Notes: a model not told the origin generated them from the letters alone. Counted from the first letter of the stretch, positions 30,704-42,397 are shown. The stretch is 64,000 nt of DNA from Bombyx mori (GCF_030269925.1 NC_085129.1:13445501-13509500); one strand, 5' to 3'. A program made the numbers and translations.

Positions 30704-31079
30704 TTTCGTTTCGAATATCAACTACTAAAAAAATATAAATTTCATTGGTATTTATACCTACAATACAATTGTAGTTAAAAAAATTCTAGCCTATTAATTC
30801 TATTCTAATATATTTATCACTTGAATAAATAATAGATTTACGTTTTCAAATAATAAGAATTCAATTTAAATATTAATAGGCTACGTAGAGGCATTATTAA
30901 TTGTACTAATACTATACATATGATAGTTTGTGAACATGTTTGGTGTGTGTTACTCAATTACACGTAAGCCGTTAAAAATATTTGGATGCCAATCGGCACA
31001 TAGATAGACCATTTCCTGGATTAGCTGCGCAGTCGACGATAATATTTGCTTGATTTTCAATTTCGCCCGAACTTGAGGG
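30704..31079. other. promoter flank; nothing else seen
   Basis: AT-rich sequence apart from the TATA box; no repeat recognised. Confidence 0.45.
30758..30766 (-). promoter_or_regulatory. TATA box for the small secreted protein gene
   Basis: The minus strand reads gtataaata about 60 nt before the ATG. An initiator-like agtagtt falls about 30 nt downstream of it, giving a short 5' UTR of about 25 nt. Confidence 0.5.
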
Positions 31080-31345
31080 TGCGGCGCAGGCTACCGTCAC
31101 TCTAGCCCGCTGTCACCAGGAGGACGCTCTTTGCGCGACGGCTGCCACGGTCCGCGTTGCCGTTATCGCCGTTGTCGCCGGATGTAAAGTTCAAAGGCAA
31201 CCCGGTCGACGGTGTATCGCGTTCCAACCCGGCTAGCTGGTTCTGAACTAGCTGGGTATCTGGGAACACCCTGAACCGCCTAGTGGGGTGCCGTACCGAG
31301 CCAGCCGACGCTCCAAAGCCTTCCTTTCGCCTCGAATAGCCCGTT
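31080..31345 (+). mobile_element. R1-like LINE 3' UTR fragment
   Basis: GC-rich block with ggctggttctgaccc-like sequence (here ctggttctgaactagc) matching the inverse of 14025-14050 in the R1-clade 3' UTR. No coding part remains. Confidence 0.5.
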
Positions 31346-31447
31346 GTCCGCTCGAGTAAAGCTCGGAAGTTCTGCCCTCGAAACTGTTGAAGAGATCGCG
31401 AGACAAACTGTCCAACTAGGTAGGTCCAACTTCGAGAAAAATATCAA
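31346..31447 (+). mobile_element. RTE LINE fragment
   Basis: The run gacaaactgtccaactagg followed by taggtccaacttcgagaaa matches 1091-1132 of the RTE relic, encoding GQTVQLGRSNFEK. Confidence 0.7.
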
Positions 31448-31795
31448 TGAATGTGAATATCATCAATAGAGATTATAATTAAGCAGTAGAATACGATGTG
31501 TCTATCCATTACATGTGGAAAAACCTCGTATCTTACTTCTGAGTATGGGTTTCCACGCACGCGATGTAAGATTAAGATCGTGATGCCCGTGGGCTCCGGT
31601 GGCCATTTAACACAAAGAAAAAATCCTCTGTCCCAGGAAAATATAAGTCTTCTAGTAGGAGGTTCGGCCCCCAGTCCGAAAAAAAAATGAAAAAAAGGGA
31701 GATAAAGTCTAAGGATCCTAAATTCCATCCCTTGCGTGCCGCTACCAACATCTGCAGATCAGTCCCAGATACCTCGTACGCCCTCTAGGCGTGAG
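31448..31795 (+). repeat. dispersed modules shared with 4950-5045 and 8700-8840
   Basis: 31455-31570 matches 4950-5045; 31585-31780 matches 8690-8840. A short insert (about 31645-31700) ending ggttcggcccccagtccg plus A run is the extreme 3' end of the R1-like LINE subfamily seen at 5874. Confidence 0.6.
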
Positions 31796-31941
31796 GCTCT
31801 CGTAGAAGGATCTGCCCCTGGCCCGAAAAAAAGGGAGACAAAGCTTTATATCCCTGCAGCCCTACAGCCATACTCAAAGTCTCTCGTGACCCTAGTCCTG
31901 TCGCCAATCCACACAAATAGAACTATTATAATAAAAATAAG

Positions 31942-32291
31942 GGTGCGTGTACTTATGTAGGTGCGTAAGAAGCTATACTTTATCTTTATTAAATTTATTA
32001 CTTTTTATTTATTTAAACTTTAAACAATTTGAAAAAAAATCGACTAAACAACATCCTCAAACACGCATATTGGACATCCCTTTTCTTGACATCGTATAAA
32101 TTCGGTAATTCTCGGTACGGTTCGGAAAGTTCACCTGCGGGTATATTCAGACTCGCCAAGTTACGTCGGTCGTATTGTAATGAGCAATTTAGTGGGCAAC
32201 TTCATTCTGTTAATTTTGTGTCACGGTGCGCGCGCATCGTAAAATTTCACTCTCATCAATGTTTCATAACGCGCCTAAAGAAGTATAACTT
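31942..32291 (-). mobile_element. non-autonomous element, family gtgcgtgtac, copy 1
   Basis: 350 bp that match 56025-56374 in inverse orientation over the full length. One end reads gggtgcgtgtacttatgtag, the other gcgcctaaagaagtataact. Absent at the corresponding site of repeat copy A (about 9776-9790), which fixes its edges. Confidence 0.75.
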
Positions 32292-32376
32292 CAAAGATAA
32301 TCAATATTTGGAAAGCCAATGAACGAATTAAGATTAAAATAATTTCCCAATAAATTTTAGTATGCTAAATAGTACA

Positions 32377-32793
32377 TCTATATATTAATACGTGAAGCAA
32401 AAACTTTGTATCCCTTTTTACGAAAATTGCACGGACGGAGGACTCGAAATTTTCCACACATACAGAGAATATAGAGAAGAAGTGTACAATGCTAATATTT
32501 TTTTAAAATAATGCATAAAAGATACATGAAATCAATAAAGAAAACATTACACACACTACATACCATGTATTTGACGCACACACGCATGAATACAATTTGT
32601 TGTCAAACTTTTGTTCTTGACGTCTGTTGTCTAATTGAGAATAGATTAAATATTGTTTGTCTTTGTTAATATTTTTTATAGTGTAGTCTTGGCGAAATTT
32701 GTGATTATAGAAGTATAAAATACAATCATAACAGTGTGCAAACTTACAATTCCAATTAATTATGTCGAATTTCGACTACTGCGGGACCTCTAG
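32377..32793 (+). mobile_element. non-autonomous Helitron, family 1, copy 1
   Basis: Starts TCTATATATTAATACGTG after A (32376) and ends ...gcgggacctCTAG before T (32794), with a hairpin gtcgaatttcgac about 12 nt from the CTAG. No target duplication, inserted between A and T. The empty site is preserved in repeat copy A at 9860/9861. Two further copies lie at 43751-44143 and 51717-52148. Confidence 0.88.
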
Positions 32794-33879
32794 TTACTAT
32801 TAATTCGACTAAGAATCGGCACACGGCAACTAAGTACGTAATTACTTACGTTCCAATTACTAGTATAAAACGCTATTCGTTTTTTGCGATAGTATTTAAA
32901 ATTTATATACTAGGGTCACCCCGCAGTTTCGACCACGTTAAATTTGGAATTAACAGCCTTAATGTATAATATGATATGTGATAAAATAATTTAATTGATT
33001 TCTATTAGGTTAATCAATCTAAAAAGCAATTTTAATATCAGGTATTTTGGACTAATTTTATGTCGCAGTTCTTTGACATGTGTACCTAATATTGGCAGTT
33101 TTATTCAGGAACTATTATATTACTTCATAACACAATAATCAGTTCATATATTGTTCCAATTATATCAAGTGAATTGTCGTTGATTTAGTCATTAGATAAT
33201 GCTTTAGAGATATGTCTCGGGAGTTGAAACAGAATTTAAATATTTATATAATTAATATACTTTTGAAACACATGTGAAAACATTTCAATCGTAATATTTT
33301 CTAAGGCCTCTTTTTAAATTTTAGTTCAATTAATTTTAAAAGCAGCTAAGAAAACAGCTAAGTAATTACAAAATTATTCAATTAAATTCTTTTCGTTTAT
33401 TTTGTAAGTTGGTTTTGTGGACTATACATATATTATATCTACATTAATAATAATACAAAATCCTCGTAATAGGAGTTTACCATTATGGTACGCCCGCACG
33501 GGTAGGTACAACCACCCTACTTATTTCTGCCGTCTAGCAGTAATGCGTTTCGGTTAGAAAGGTAGGGCAGCAACTATTCTATGAAATTGAGATTTAGAAC
33601 TCATAATATCTCAGGTTGGGTGGCGACACTTACGTTGCTGACGGGCTTCGATATCAAATTTCTCTATTGTTTTATTTTTGACACTTCTCATGTAAATACG
33701 GGGAAACAAAACTGTTTCTAAATAAATTTAATTGAATTAAAGCTCGTCAGTATCTACAAATTGCTAAGCCAAAAAAAAACCTATCAGTTGTGATCTTGCG
33801 GAATCCTTTTTTATTAATTTCTTGACGGCTGTTCTCCTGTTTTGCTCACGTACTCGTTAAGTGGGGCTTTGGTAAGGGT

Positions 33880-34040
33880 TTTCACTAGATCAGTCCACAA
33901 GGACTTTTACCGTTGACCTTACCCTGAACAACAAGTTTCTCGATAGATTCTGCTAGCCGTCGCGATACGTGTCCAAAATATCGGAGAATCCTGGACTGCA
34001 CTGTTGACCACAAAGACTCCCTCTCAGCACCGAATTTCTA
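33880..34040 (-). mobile_element. RTE/BovB-like LINE fragment
   Basis: Minus-strand reading TVQSRILRYFGHVSRRLAES then IEKLVVQGKV parallels the FFGHITRN...ERLVVQGKV part of the copy at 3605-4768. Bounded on both sides by unrelated AT-rich DNA. Confidence 0.7.
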
Positions 34041-34292
34041 GTGCATCGATTCTTCTTATTTCTCTTTGGGTATATGTATGTAAAAGGGTATGTAAAATCA
34101 ATTTTATAACAACAGAAGTGTGTAATTATCATGTTCTTAATTCGTAAACTATATGACAATCAGATTTTCAACAAGCGACAATTTACGGGTGGTCTATCTA
34201 CACAGACAACTTATTGCTTTTTTTCAGGCAAAAATAGTCTTCCATTTTAAAGGTAATTAAATTATGTTGTTTTCAGAGTTTCCACGAAAAAT

Positions 34293-34420
34293 CATTGAAA
34301 TATATAACGACTGCTCCACCCTTCAAACCGAAACGCATTACTGTTTCACGGCATTAATAGGCAGGGTGGTGGTACCTACCCGCGCGGACTCTCAAGAGGT
34401 CCTTCCGCTAGTAAATTGTA
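34293..34420 (-). mobile_element. Bm1 body fragment
   Basis: Central part only (acccttcaaaccgaaacgca to cgcgcggactctcaagaggt). Confidence 0.85.
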
Positions 34421-34865
34421 CTATGTACTACCATCTTGCAGACACAACCAAAAACTACTACTCATAAAAATAATCCAACGAAATCTGTTAACATTTACAT
34501 CGCGTTGCCCGGATTTGTTCGAGATCCACTTTATAACCTAGTATTTGATTAAAATACGCGAGTCACGTCTCGCTGAAGACATTAAGTGCCTTATCATTAT
34601 TCAAAGGAGATGTTAGGCGTTTATAACGCGATATCATATAACAGCCTCTTCACTCATATTAGCTTCTGCAATTCCCTTCAAGAGCACGTATTTATCATCA
34701 AACGTGTGCTGCACGGGTTCGTAAAGATCCATTACAATTTATCTGCAGCTCAGCTTTGGATTTATTTTAAAGACAGGTGTTTTAATTGACGTAATTACTA
34801 TTGGTAATGTGTGTTCTGTTTTTCTAATAAGTGTGGAAATCACATTGTAGTGCTGAATGTGGTAT

Positions 34866-35020
34866 TACTTAACATGCTCTTATAACTGAGACCTTAGTAC
34901 TCTTGTCTCAAGATGGGTGACAGCGTTTACTTTGTAGATTTCTATGGGCTCTGGTAACCACTTAACATCAGGTGAACCGTGAGCTCGTCCACCCATTTAA
35001 ACAATAAAAAAATAAATAAA
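34866..35020 (+). mobile_element. Bm1 3' fragment
   Basis: From ctgagaccttagtactc to the A-rich tail. Confidence 0.85.
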
Positions 35021-35523
35021 CAATAACTGTATTTATACGATTACAAGTTACGTTCTTTATTTTATAAAAATTTTTGAAACAAATGATGAATAAACGAATA
35101 TGAATAAAATGAATATGAATATGAATAAATGTTTTAATGTGTTAAGCAAAACATTAATTGTTTTCTTCTGTAATATCTCAAAAATGCTACTGCAGAGAAT
35201 AAGCACGAAGACGCTTCTACACAAACGTGCACATTGCATATGCATGCCACCGGAGACCATTTCGTTGCAAGCTTCATAACCCTCGAACAAGCAAGATGGA
35301 TGCTGGAGAGCTTTAATGAGCACGAGCGCATTAATACGCCGTTTTGAGCTAAAGCTACAGCATCTTCTGAATATTTATGTTACATTTCACCGTGCTTGAA
35401 GATCAGTGGTTAATGTAGATTTGAATCACTGGGCATGAGCTTGCGATATATTTTGTAGGGTAGCAATATTTTATCTTAATATTATCAGACAAAAACAATT
35501 AAACAGTAGGCATATACGATTCT

Positions 35524-35783
35524 TTTTTTTTATTGCTTAGATGGGTGGACGAGCTCACAGCCCAAGTGGTGTTAAGTGGTTACTGAAGCCCTTAGACATC
35601 TACAACGTAATTCGCTACATTCGCTACCCACCTTGAGATATAAGTTCTAAGGTATAGTAGTATAGTTACAACGGCTGCCCCACCCTTCAAACCGAAACGC
35701 ATTACTTCTTTACGGCAGAAATAGACAGGGCAGTGGTACCTACCCGCGCGGACTCTCAAGAGGTTCTACCACCAGTAATTGAA
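35524..35783 (-). mobile_element. Bm1, headless
   Basis: T-rich tail at 35524-35533, then the body up to the accaccagtaatt region; the tRNA head is missing. Confidence 0.9.
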
Positions 35784-35865
35784 TCTGAATTAAATTAGAA
35801 TAATAATTTAATCGCTATTTTCGTTGCATCCCAAGAGTGTCTCGTTTGTTTTGTATTAGTGTAAT

Positions 35866-36037
35866 CTTTCAGCTCCTGGTTGTTTTAGCCACAAGTGACG
35901 TCACTCTAAATGAAGTTACGTTCAAAGATTTTTTAAAAATTCTTGTGGCAATTTTGACTTCAGACCAAGCCCAAATGAACACAGCAATGTTCAGAGATAG
36001 AAAGACTCATGGAAGAACCTTTTCTAAGATTCGATAG
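35866..36037 (+). CDS. candidate terminal exon of a small protein
   Basis: After an acceptor-like gtaatctttcag (ending 35871) the frame reads LLVVLATSDVTLNEVTFKDF then LKILVAILTSDQAQMNTAMF and a basic tail RDRKTHGRTFSKIR, stop TAG at 36035-36037. AATAAA at 36086-36091 follows at about 50 nt. LLVVLA would complete a signal peptide if a short upstream exon supplied MxxFxx, as in the gene at 30703. I could not find that exon. Alternatively the frame could start at a non-ATG codon further up, or the whole may be an old remnant. Family not recognised. Confidence 0.35.
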
Positions 36038-36091
36038 TTTTCTTTTATTTTTTGTTTCCTTTGAATTTTTGTAATTTGAGCTTAGAATAAA

Positions 36092-37225
36092 TGTTTCATT
36101 TTATTGTTATCGAAGAGAGGTATATTTAAGGTAATAGGCACATTTAAGTGTAATTTAAGGTCAATAACATAGCTTTCTGGTAATGTTTGTCATTTCGTGT
36201 AACATTTCGAAAAGGCAATGACACCGAGATGTTCGTATTTAAACAGCTTGCCTCCGTACACAAAACCAAAACAAACACGTTCAAGATCTTCGAGATACAA
36301 GCTTAGCCTTAAGTGTGTTGATTCAGCTGATCATTACACACAAATCGTGTATTTGTCTAGTTGAAAAGCTAGATAATAGACGCCTAAGTACATTTTAATA
36401 TAATTAAGACTACTTTTATTGTTTATTTTCGCGTTTTCTATTGTTTTATATTTTTATTTATTTAATAAAAACATTGGTAATCAAACAAAATAAAAAAAAT
36501 TGTTTGAATCGCCTATTAGCGATGGGGGAGTCAAAAACCCGCACGGGAATACGACCATCTTCCTTATTAGTTCGAAACATGTTTTTATTTCGGACAGAGA
36601 GTAGGGGCAGCCGTTGTAACAGTGAAAATAATACTTCAATCTGAGGTCTCGCCGCGGGCATTCTCTTGTCATGTTCTTACCAAAAAACTATTATAAGTAT
36701 TTTCTACAGAAAAAAATTTATCAGTAAAACCAATCCAATGGATTTTTCCGCTATTCATTGATACTACTTCGCATTAAATTTCTATATTACTTCGAAGTAC
36801 TTCAGACAAATAAGGGCCAAGCCAGATCTAATTCACGTTAATATCCCGAATAATACTGAAAACCGAGTTGTGTTTACGAAATCCACTAAAATGAGAATTT
36901 ACTAAAGGTCTCCGCCTAATTGCGGTCGACTTCCCTCTTGAATCTCTTGCGTCTCGTTTATATTATACCTATTAAAGAGGGATTTTTAGATTTAACGACA
37001 AATTTAATTAAAAATAACCTCATTAATTGAGACATTTGCACACAAGGAAAATATAGTTTGTTCGAACTTTTTCCATCAAATTCTTCAATGGAATTAATCG
37101 CAAGGCGACCAGAAGTTTTGTGACCTTTTATCGTGATGCATATTATTGTATTATGCATATTCATTGATATCAATTGACCACTGCTATCGGTTGAGATCAT
37201 TAATATCTGTGTGTGCCGTGGTGGG
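36092..37225. other. no gene; a very diverged Bm1 body near 36530-36665
   Basis: 36535-36630 keeps aacccgcacgggaatac and gggcagccgttgtaac of Bm1. The rest is AT-rich without coding signal. Confidence 0.4.
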
Positions 37226-37500
37226 TGGCTTATTTCTTATAAATAAATAAATATTTACTAACAATCACGCCACGTTAACTGGTCCCGTGATAAGTTCGTA
37301 AAGAACTTTTGTTACAGGTACCAGATAACGGAAATAAATGTAAGATTTTTATTATACACATACATATATTTAATATACATCCATAAACCTGGAAAAGACA
37401 TTTATATTAATCATACAAATATCTACCCTTGGCGGGATTCGAACCCGCAACCCCCTTGTGTAGTGACCATATCACTTACCACTACACCAGATGGCCGTTA
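37226..37500 (-). mobile_element. tRNA-derived SINE, not Bm1
   Basis: The minus strand starts with a tRNA-like head: box A tggtgtagtggtaagtg (about 37490-37474) and a perfect box B ggttcgaatcc (about 37445-37435), then an AT-rich body ending in (aaat)n at about 37226-37250. No tRNA body pairs fully, so it is a SINE, not a tRNA gene. Confidence 0.7.
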
Positions 37501-37945
37501 ATTTCTATAAGTTTTATCCCTCTTAATCTCTCTTAAAGCTTTCAGAAGTATTTAGTATGTGTAGACGAAGCTCAGACTTGTCAAAAAGTTAATAAAAATT
37601 TAGTTTAATGTAAAAAACGTGGCCGATGAAAGAAAACATAAAATGTTGTGTAGATCTTTCAGATCGGATAGATAACAATCGTATCGTGCGTTCTAAAGAT
37701 AACCAATCTACTCAAAAATGTATTTAAGACTATAGGTTGAGTGGTTAAACCCATATATTTTAATAAATATTAAATGGAAACGTTTATTTTCAATGAAAAG
37801 CTACTAGGGAGTTACCCTATACTTATACAAGGGCCTTTGATATTATATTTTGACGTAGTGCAAAGCATAAATTAATATATATAAAAATGAATATATATAC
37901 TAATATGCCGTGTATACGTAATACTAGTATACCGTACTAATAGGA
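37501..37945. other. no gene; AT-rich
   Basis: Nothing supported on either strand. Confidence 0.45.
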
Positions 37946-38330
37946 CCGTGCGAGACGTGGAAAGGAAGAAAATAGACGCTCTGGAAATGTGGTGCTGGTC
38001 TCGATACTTCAGGAACTCGGCATCAAGCAGTGTCTATTTGCTATAGTACAGTCTCGAATGGTGGATTTCTTCGGACACGTTTCGCGACAAGATGGCAGGT
38101 CCATAGAACGCCTCGTTGTACAGGGAAGCGTTGATGTTACAAGACCACGCGGGAGGTCACCAATGCGGTGGACCGACCAAATTAAAACTGCAGTGGGAGG
38201 TCCCCTAAATGAGTGCAGTAGAATGGCCTCGAGCAGGGAGAGATGGCGCGACATCGAGAGACGCATCAAGTCTGCCCCTTCCAACACTACATGACGATCA
38301 CGACCACTCTGTCAAGAGTGACACGATTGC
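37946..38330 (+). mobile_element. RTE/BovB-like LINE 3' end
   Basis: Starts as ERKKIDALEMWCW, shifts frame near 37995, then reads SRMVDFFGHVSRQDGRSIER, GRSPMRWTDQIKTAVGG and ends at 38294. Followed by ccactctgtcaagagtg, the same 3' UTR as the copy at 3542-4768. Confidence 0.8.
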
Positions 38331-38909
38331 GGAGAATACTAATATACAAAAATGAATCTACGTAATGTATGTACGCATAACTTCAGAACGCCGATAGTAA
38401 ATTGGATAACTCTTTTTTTGTGTTTGTTATTGTTAGATAGAAGGTTCTCTTGAAAAATAATTTAAGAAAATTGTGCGGAAAATTAGAAAATTAGATAACT
38501 TAACCTTAACCTTATCAAATTTTCTAAAGTAACTATCCCGCGGATCGAGACAGACAGAAAAAATGCAAGACATGGTTTTAATTTAAAAACAAAATAATCG
38601 AAAAGTCAGAATTGTAAATTTTCTAAATTTCTTAGTCACTAGAGAAACCTGAGGTACGCTCTGTTGCGACTACCACTAATAAAATGCTTTTCATATATTG
38701 TTAAAACTCCTAACACGTGACTTATCGTTCGTTGGAGATATTTGAAGTCCAATACATTTGGAATATATGAAGTCCAAATATACAAAGATTCAATTCAACA
38801 GGATGTACGCGCGATAAATGCTAGATGCTATGAGAATTGAATCCCGGCGTAGTCGCATCAACATAAAGATTGCGAAACATTGTCCAGAGAAGGATAATGG
38901 AAAGAGATG
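38331..38909. other. no gene
   Basis: AT-rich. 38840-38910 and 39241-39290, which flank the MITE, join into a GC-richer stretch that may be an old LINE fragment. Confidence 0.4.
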
Positions 38910-38917
38910 GTCACGAC

Positions 38918-39232
38918 TAGGGTTGCCAGACATCCCGTATTTCCCGGGACGTACCGTATTTTAGGCTTAGTTTAAAATGTCCCGGCGGGCTGACTCTGTC
39001 CCGTATTCGAACCGTACGACTATAATTCTATTAATTTTTTTAATATAATATGTTAAAACCGATAAAAATAAGTTAAAACTAAGTTGCTCTTCGGAGAAAT
39101 GTCATAAAAAATAAAGAATGTCACTAATTAATTTGGTTTTTTATTTGTCCCGGGTAAATAATTAAATTCCCGTATTTTTTGCCTATTTAAGCATTTGCCT
39201 CTTATAAGCTGAAAAAGAATCTGGCAACCCTA
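38918..39232. mobile_element. hAT-type MITE, 315 bp
   Basis: Terminal inverted repeats TAGGGTTGCCAGA / TCTGGCAACCCTA and a perfect 8-bp target duplication gtcacgac (38910-38917 and 39233-39240). No ORF. TIR sequence and 8-bp duplication are hAT hallmarks. Confidence 0.92.
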
Positions 39233-39240
39233 GTCACGAC

Positions 39241-40242
39241 CCTCAGATATGAGGACTGCAACTCAGGGAGGAGGAGGATAGCCGCATCATTCGATACGCT
39301 TATCATTAGTCCTCAATTAATATACAGTACAGCTTAGTAAGCATCATACAGTAAATCATAATTATTATTAATTTAATACAATAATAGAAGCATTTAGGCA
39401 ATTAGCGCAGAACTTGACAAAACGTAATCTGATTTCGTGGTTCTTTAGTAAATCTGTAATAATGTGAATTACAATTCGTTATCATAAACATATGTATGTA
39501 TACAATTTTATTACTTCTAGAATATTATATAGGCAATAATATACACAAAGTCGAGAATGATTTATTAATTTTACAATTTCCGATATATCGGTCCCGATTT
39601 TTTTTTATTTGCTTGATCGTGCCTACTTTAAATGTGTAAATCAGACGGAAGACGAGATCGTTGGTGTACTAAGCCGAACAGTGTGATTTTGCGAAAAAAA
39701 ACCTCAATGACGTTCGCAATTAAAAAAACCAAGACTTTAATTTCGAGGGTCAACCCTCAAGCGGCACTTTGCATTAGTAATGGACGGTAAGCGCTTATCT
39801 GAGCATTACCGAAGGAATAAAAAAAAACAAGTCTATAGCTTTATTTGAAACTTCACGATACCTCAATTCCTTTTGAAACTTCACGATACCTCAATTCCTT
39901 TAAAAGATTAAATTTCTATTAGAATCGAGAGCAAATCGCTTTAATAATCACTCAACAACAATTAATTTCAGATAATTGGATTATAGATCGTTAGTATTTA
40001 AACTAATTGGATCGTCATCTTGGCAAACAGGCCGCACCATTATTTGGTTAATAATTCGCGAATTATTTAGTTAATTATATAAGCTTGATATCATTATACA
40101 GACGTTGGTAATTAGAACTAAATGTATAAACTAGCGAAACTAATTGGGTATTTTACTTTAACAAAGGCCCATAGCCGCAGGTGAAAGAAAACGTATTAAT
40201 AACAAAAAATCGAAGCAGATTTTGTGGCTGAATGTATGAGGC
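39241..40242. other. no gene; one 28-bp tandem duplication
   Basis: tgaaacttcacgatacctca plus 8 bp is repeated twice in tandem at 39848-39903. Otherwise AT-rich. Confidence 0.5.
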
Positions 40243-40395
40243 TTTTTTATTTTTTATTGCTTAGATGGGTGGACGAGCTCACAGCCCACCTGGTGTTAAG
40301 TGGTCACTGGAGCCTATAGACATCTACAACGTAAATGCGCCACCCACCTTGAGATATAAGTTCTAAGGTCTCAAGTATAGTTACACTGGCTATAC
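40243..40395 (-). mobile_element. Bm1 3' fragment
   Basis: Tail and 3' body only. Followed by a perfect palindrome agaatatattcttata / tataagaatatattct at about 40396-40435. Confidence 0.85.
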
Positions 40396-40469
40396 TTGAG
40401 AATATATTCTTATATATTCTATAAGAATATATTCTTGTATTTATGAATGTGCTCAAATCCACAGACAGC

Positions 40470-40880
40470 GCATTGATTTTCTCGCCGGATCTTCTCTGTG
40501 GGTCGCGATTCTGATCCGGTGATAGATTCAGCTTTTTCCCTACATATTCGCTGATAGCCTAAGGGATAGCCCCTTATAGCCAGCTGGGCCGTAGGTAGGT
40601 GAGCTCACGGGCTCAACCTGAGAGAATTTTCTAACACTAGCCCTAGCAAGAGCAGTGCTTCGCAGAGTCTACCACCGCATCAGAATCGCGACCCAATGAG
40701 AAGATCCGGCGACAAACTCAGTGGGCATCGATTCAGCGAAGCCCTGCTCTTGCTAGGGTAAGTGTTATCAAAGTCTCTAAAGCTGAGCGCCGCGAGCTTG
40801 CCCACTAGGCCGATGAAGCTGAACTTATCCGATGAAGCCCAATGTTGCTAGATTACTAGCAATAAATAGGTAGACAAAAT
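40470..40880. mobile_element. three BMC1-like LINE tails, + / - / +
   Basis: 40470-40530 is plus, 40531-40727 minus and 40730-40880 plus, each holding parts of the tail described at 26813 (ctcgccggatcttctc; its inverse gagaagatccggcga; gccctgctcttgctagggt). The inverted pair could fold into a stem of about 50 bp. Confidence 0.7.
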
Positions 40881-41102
40881 AAAAAAATACACGTAATTTA
40901 CTGAGGTATAGCTTCAAGAATAAATTTCACGATTTAAGAGTATCAATGCAAAAAAAATTGTAAATGAAAAAAAAAACAAAATTAGTTAACAAAATCTATG
41001 CACGTGTTGGTAATTATCACCGACTTGCCTATATCTACTATAAAGCGGTCATGTATTCCTATTCCTATTTTAGCCGCATAGGCAGCTTTTAAATAGTGCA
41101 GT

Positions 41103-41390
41103 TTGGTAAGCAGCGGCTTGGCTCTGCTCCTGCCGACAGTAACCACTCACCATCTTGTGGGCCGTATGCTCGTCTGCCAGCAAGGGCAATAAAAAAAAAG
41201 TACAAATATCGATACTTAATCAGCATTCTCCTGCCCTTCTCCCAGTCATCTGGGATCGGCACAACATATTTTCTCCTTCCATACTCCTCCGTCATATACA
41301 ATTTCTTCGCTCACTCCCCTCTTACACATATCGTCTTTCACGCAATCCAACTATTTCTTCTACCTCTTCCTCTACAGCCTTCTTAAATGT
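41103..41390. repeat. interspersed tail family 2 (+) next to a RTE-like LINE 3' fragment (-)
   Basis: 41103-41199 matches 58170-58281. 41205-41390 on the minus strand reads as an RTE-type C-terminus (WKEKTYCADPR-like, here ENMLCRSQ after a shift). Confidence 0.55.
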
Positions 41391-42397
41391 ATGAATACAT
41401 AATATGATGACAATTATGCTTCGTCTGTACGTTTTGGGCATAAAACAATTTAAATACATACAAGAGTCCAAAATAATTTTAAGGTTACAATTTTATTAAT
41501 TAAATTTTATATTTTAAAATATAACATACTAAAATTATGATAACTCTGTACGAGATACACACGTATGAAGCAAGATGAAATCCAATTTGGCAAGGTTTCG
41601 TTTAATTTTAGCTCGCTCGCTCCCGACCCTCAGCGAGCGACTAATAAGGTTTATACTGAAACTTAATGCTACACAATTTAATCATATATGTACAGAGATA
41701 TGTTCTAAAATATCATATTTTCGCTGTGAAAATCCGAAATATGACCAATAATTCAACAATTAACACTTCTACTGCAACCACATGCATTCTACCATGTGCA
41801 ACATGAAAAAATGGAACTATTTTCAGTACCAAAAATGACAGTAATAAATGTTGAAAACATTATTAACGCGAAAAGTAACGTATTAATAACAATTATTGGG
41901 TTTTGATTATTTTACTGTGTGGGTTTTTTGGTATTCCTTTTTTTTCTTGCATCAATATAGATTTTTGACAGTTGAATTAAAAAAAAATGCGTCGATAATC
42001 TGTTCTCTAAGCAAGTCATTAACCTCGGAAGCCATTTTTTTTCCCGTCAATTCAATAAAGAAAATCATCTCCCCTGTCAATAATCTAATTTTAGGCATCA
42101 AATTTATTTGAAACCTCATAAATGATACAGAAGTAATGTATAATATAGCAAAGCTATCAGAGTATCTCATTCTGATTTGATTTCGTGCTCATCAGTTGTA
42201 CGATTTCAAATATATTACAAACTGGTTAATGACTACTAAATTTCTTATTGAAGTACCAATTATTATTTGTTGGATGTTATTTTAGTAATTATTCGTTTTA
42301 TGTAATATTAATTTTAAACTGTTTTAATTGGTCATAGATTTAGAAATATGTATAACAATTTCTTCATTCACTATAGTTACTTTATGCTTTAATTGAA
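41391..42397. other. no gene; AT-rich
   Basis: Short frames at 41896-42170 on both strands lack codon bias or splice sites. Confidence 0.45.

Larger units (their letters stand above)
31796..33730 (+). repeat. dispersed repeat, copy B
   Basis: Partner of copy A (9631-11800). Interrupted by a non-autonomous element at 31942-32291 and a Helitron at 32377-32793, both absent at the matching places of copy A. The 33485-33660 part is an old Bm1 body shared with 11600-11710. Confidence 0.75.

Noticed and set aside
37434..37500. Possible tRNA gene on the minus strand
   Set aside because: Good box A and B, but it runs into a SINE body and the cloverleaf does not close.
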